Of a DNA stretch of 64,000 bases, positions 63,205 to 64,000 are shown one piece after another (position 1 is the stretch's first letter; every line of letters starts with the position of its first letter). The DNA lies in contig NZ_VDZH01000004.1 of NCBI RefSeq assembly GCF_007673235.1, forward strand, positions 124,001 to 188,000. The letters are read 5' to 3'. Origin of the DNA: Curtobacterium pusillum (GTDB lineage Bacteria > Actinomycetota > Actinomycetes > Actinomycetales > Microbacteriaceae). A model generated the notes under the pieces. That model saw only the letters and a list, made by a program, of their open reading frames with translations, did not search any database and was not told where the DNA came from. The position numbers and the translations under genes are program-made.

Positions 63205-64000
63205 TCAGTTCCCCAGGATCACTGCGCCGTCGTCGGTGGCGTCGCCCTCGGCGGTCGCCGGTGCACTGATGCTCGGGGACGAGACACGGCGCGACCGCGA
63301 ACGACCCTGCCCCGGCTGCTTCGGCTCCGGGAGCGCCTGCAGGACGGAGTCGAGCAGGGACTCGGCGTCACCGCTGACCTTGCGCGGCTCGCGCTTCGTG
63401 GCGGCGATCGGGATGTCGAGGATCGCGACGGACGTCTCCGTCGGGGTCACCGGTGCGCTCGAGCTGACCCGGCGACGGGTCGGTGCCTTCGCGGGCTCGG
63501 CGGCCTCGGCGGCGGCGGGCACGACCTCCGGGACGGCGGCAGCAGCAGGCTCGGGCGCGGACGACGGCGCGGCGGACTCCTCGGCGGGCTCCGCGGTGGG
63601 CTCGTCGATGGGCTCGGGTGCGACCTCGGTGGTGGCGTTCGCGTCGGGCGCGCCGGCACCACGGCCACCGCGGCGACGACGACGCTTCGACCCGGAGGCC
63701 TGCTCGCCGTGCTCCTGCCCGGACGACGACTCGCCGTTCTCCGGGGCCGAGGGCGCCGAGGGAACCGACGCTGCCGACGGCGCGGACGAGGCCGACGCCG
63801 GCGTCGCTGCACCCTCGTGCTCCTCGTGCGGGATGGTCGACGCGGCGATGCGCGACAGGGCGTTCTTCACGTCGTCCGTGATCTGGTGCGCCTGCGACGA
63901 GGAGCCGTGCGAGGACCCGGCGTTGCTGCCGCCGTTGCCGTTCGACCCGTTGCCGCCGCCGTTGCCGTTGCCGTTCGACCCGTTCCCGCTGCGGCCCTTG
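63205..64000 (-). CDS. rne: Ribonuclease E/G family protein, C-terminal part (5' end outside window)
   Basis: About 265 residues of C-terminus are visible. Most is low-complexity: an Asn/Gly tract (SGNGSNGNGN, 63930-64000), then AHQITDDVKNALSRIAASTIPHEEHE, an Ala/Ser/Pro/Glu-rich part and KRRRRRGGRG. No catalytic domain is in view. The identification rests on this tail type and on the position directly upstream of rplU-rpmA, as in other actinobacteria. Such tails recruit partners of the RNA degradosome. Confidence 0.7.
   Translation of the reverse strand, partial: KGRSGNGSNGNGNGGGNGSNGNGGSNAGSSHGSSSQAHQITDDVKNALSRIAASTIPHEEHEGAATPASASSAPSAASVPSAPSAPENGESSSGQEHGEQASGSKRRRRRGGRGAGAPDANATTEVAPEPIDEPTAEPAEESAAPSSAPEPAAAAVPEVVPAAAEAAEPAKAPTRRRVSSSAPVTPTETSVAILDIPIAATKREPRKVSGDAESLLDSVLQALPEPKQPGQGRSRSRRVSSPSISAPATAEGDATDDGAVILGN

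Overview
This is a high-GC actinobacterial chromosome segment, most likely from the family Microbacteriaceae and possibly Curtobacterium-like. The genus is my inference from recalled gene content and cannot be proved from the window. Supporting signs are the very high GC, frequent GTG/TTG starts, a mycoredoxin, actinobacterial-type LexA boxes (TCGAAC-N4-GTTCGA), many genes with a -10 hexamer directly before the start codon (leaderless type), and the conserved order rne, rplU, rpmA, obgE, proB, proA, nadD, rsfS. No phage, plasmid, IS element or CRISPR array is visible. Nearly all genes are ordinary chromosomal genes.

Layout. 1-6.1 kb holds RNA and protein turnover genes on the minus strand (pnp, an M16 peptidase, a histidine phosphatase), with a TetR regulator and a YbhB-type protein on the plus strand between them. 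6.4-9.6 kb has a secreted coiled-coil/transglycosylase-like protein and two tandem GDP-mannose 4,6-dehydratase-like enzymes (deoxysugar synthesis). 9.6-17.4 kb has an FMN reductase, rpsO, VanZ, a GH6 glycosidase, an M4 (protealysin-type) protease with an emfourin-like inhibitor, a HelD-type helicase, an aldo/keto reductase and an FKBP isomerase. 17.5-27.4 kb is mostly membrane proteins (MFS, BrkB, PiT phosphate transporter, Na+/H+ antiporter, an ABC-2-like protein) plus aspA. 27.4-45 kb has NUDIX, pabC-like, amidohydrolase, a Fic/S9-peptidase pair, a PadR-membrane-CYTH/CHAD operon, mycoredoxin, a SNF2 helicase, a kinase-fold protein, a FUSC protein and a two-component system. 45.2-51.1 kb is the SOS mutasome imuA-imuB-dnaE2 with two LexA boxes. 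51.2-53.7 kb has pabB and an aldose 1-epimerase. 53.8-64 kb has tRNA-Ala(GGC), rsfS, nadD, proA, proB, obgE, rpmA, rplU and the 3' end of an RNase E/G gene.

The main unexplained structure is between the genes. A dispersed palindromic element with the core GGACTGGAGGCGCGG and its reverse complement recurs at least eight times as a full hairpin. It also occurs several times as a half-element, and four times as a core inside coding sequence. Other word families (GTGCGAGGTTCCGC, GCGACAG palindromes, CGACGTCGTACGAC units) also fill intergenic gaps. A second theme is leaderless starts: about a dozen genes have TANNNT ending 6-7 nt before ATG/GTG, including one 10-codon upstream ORF that overlaps the next start.
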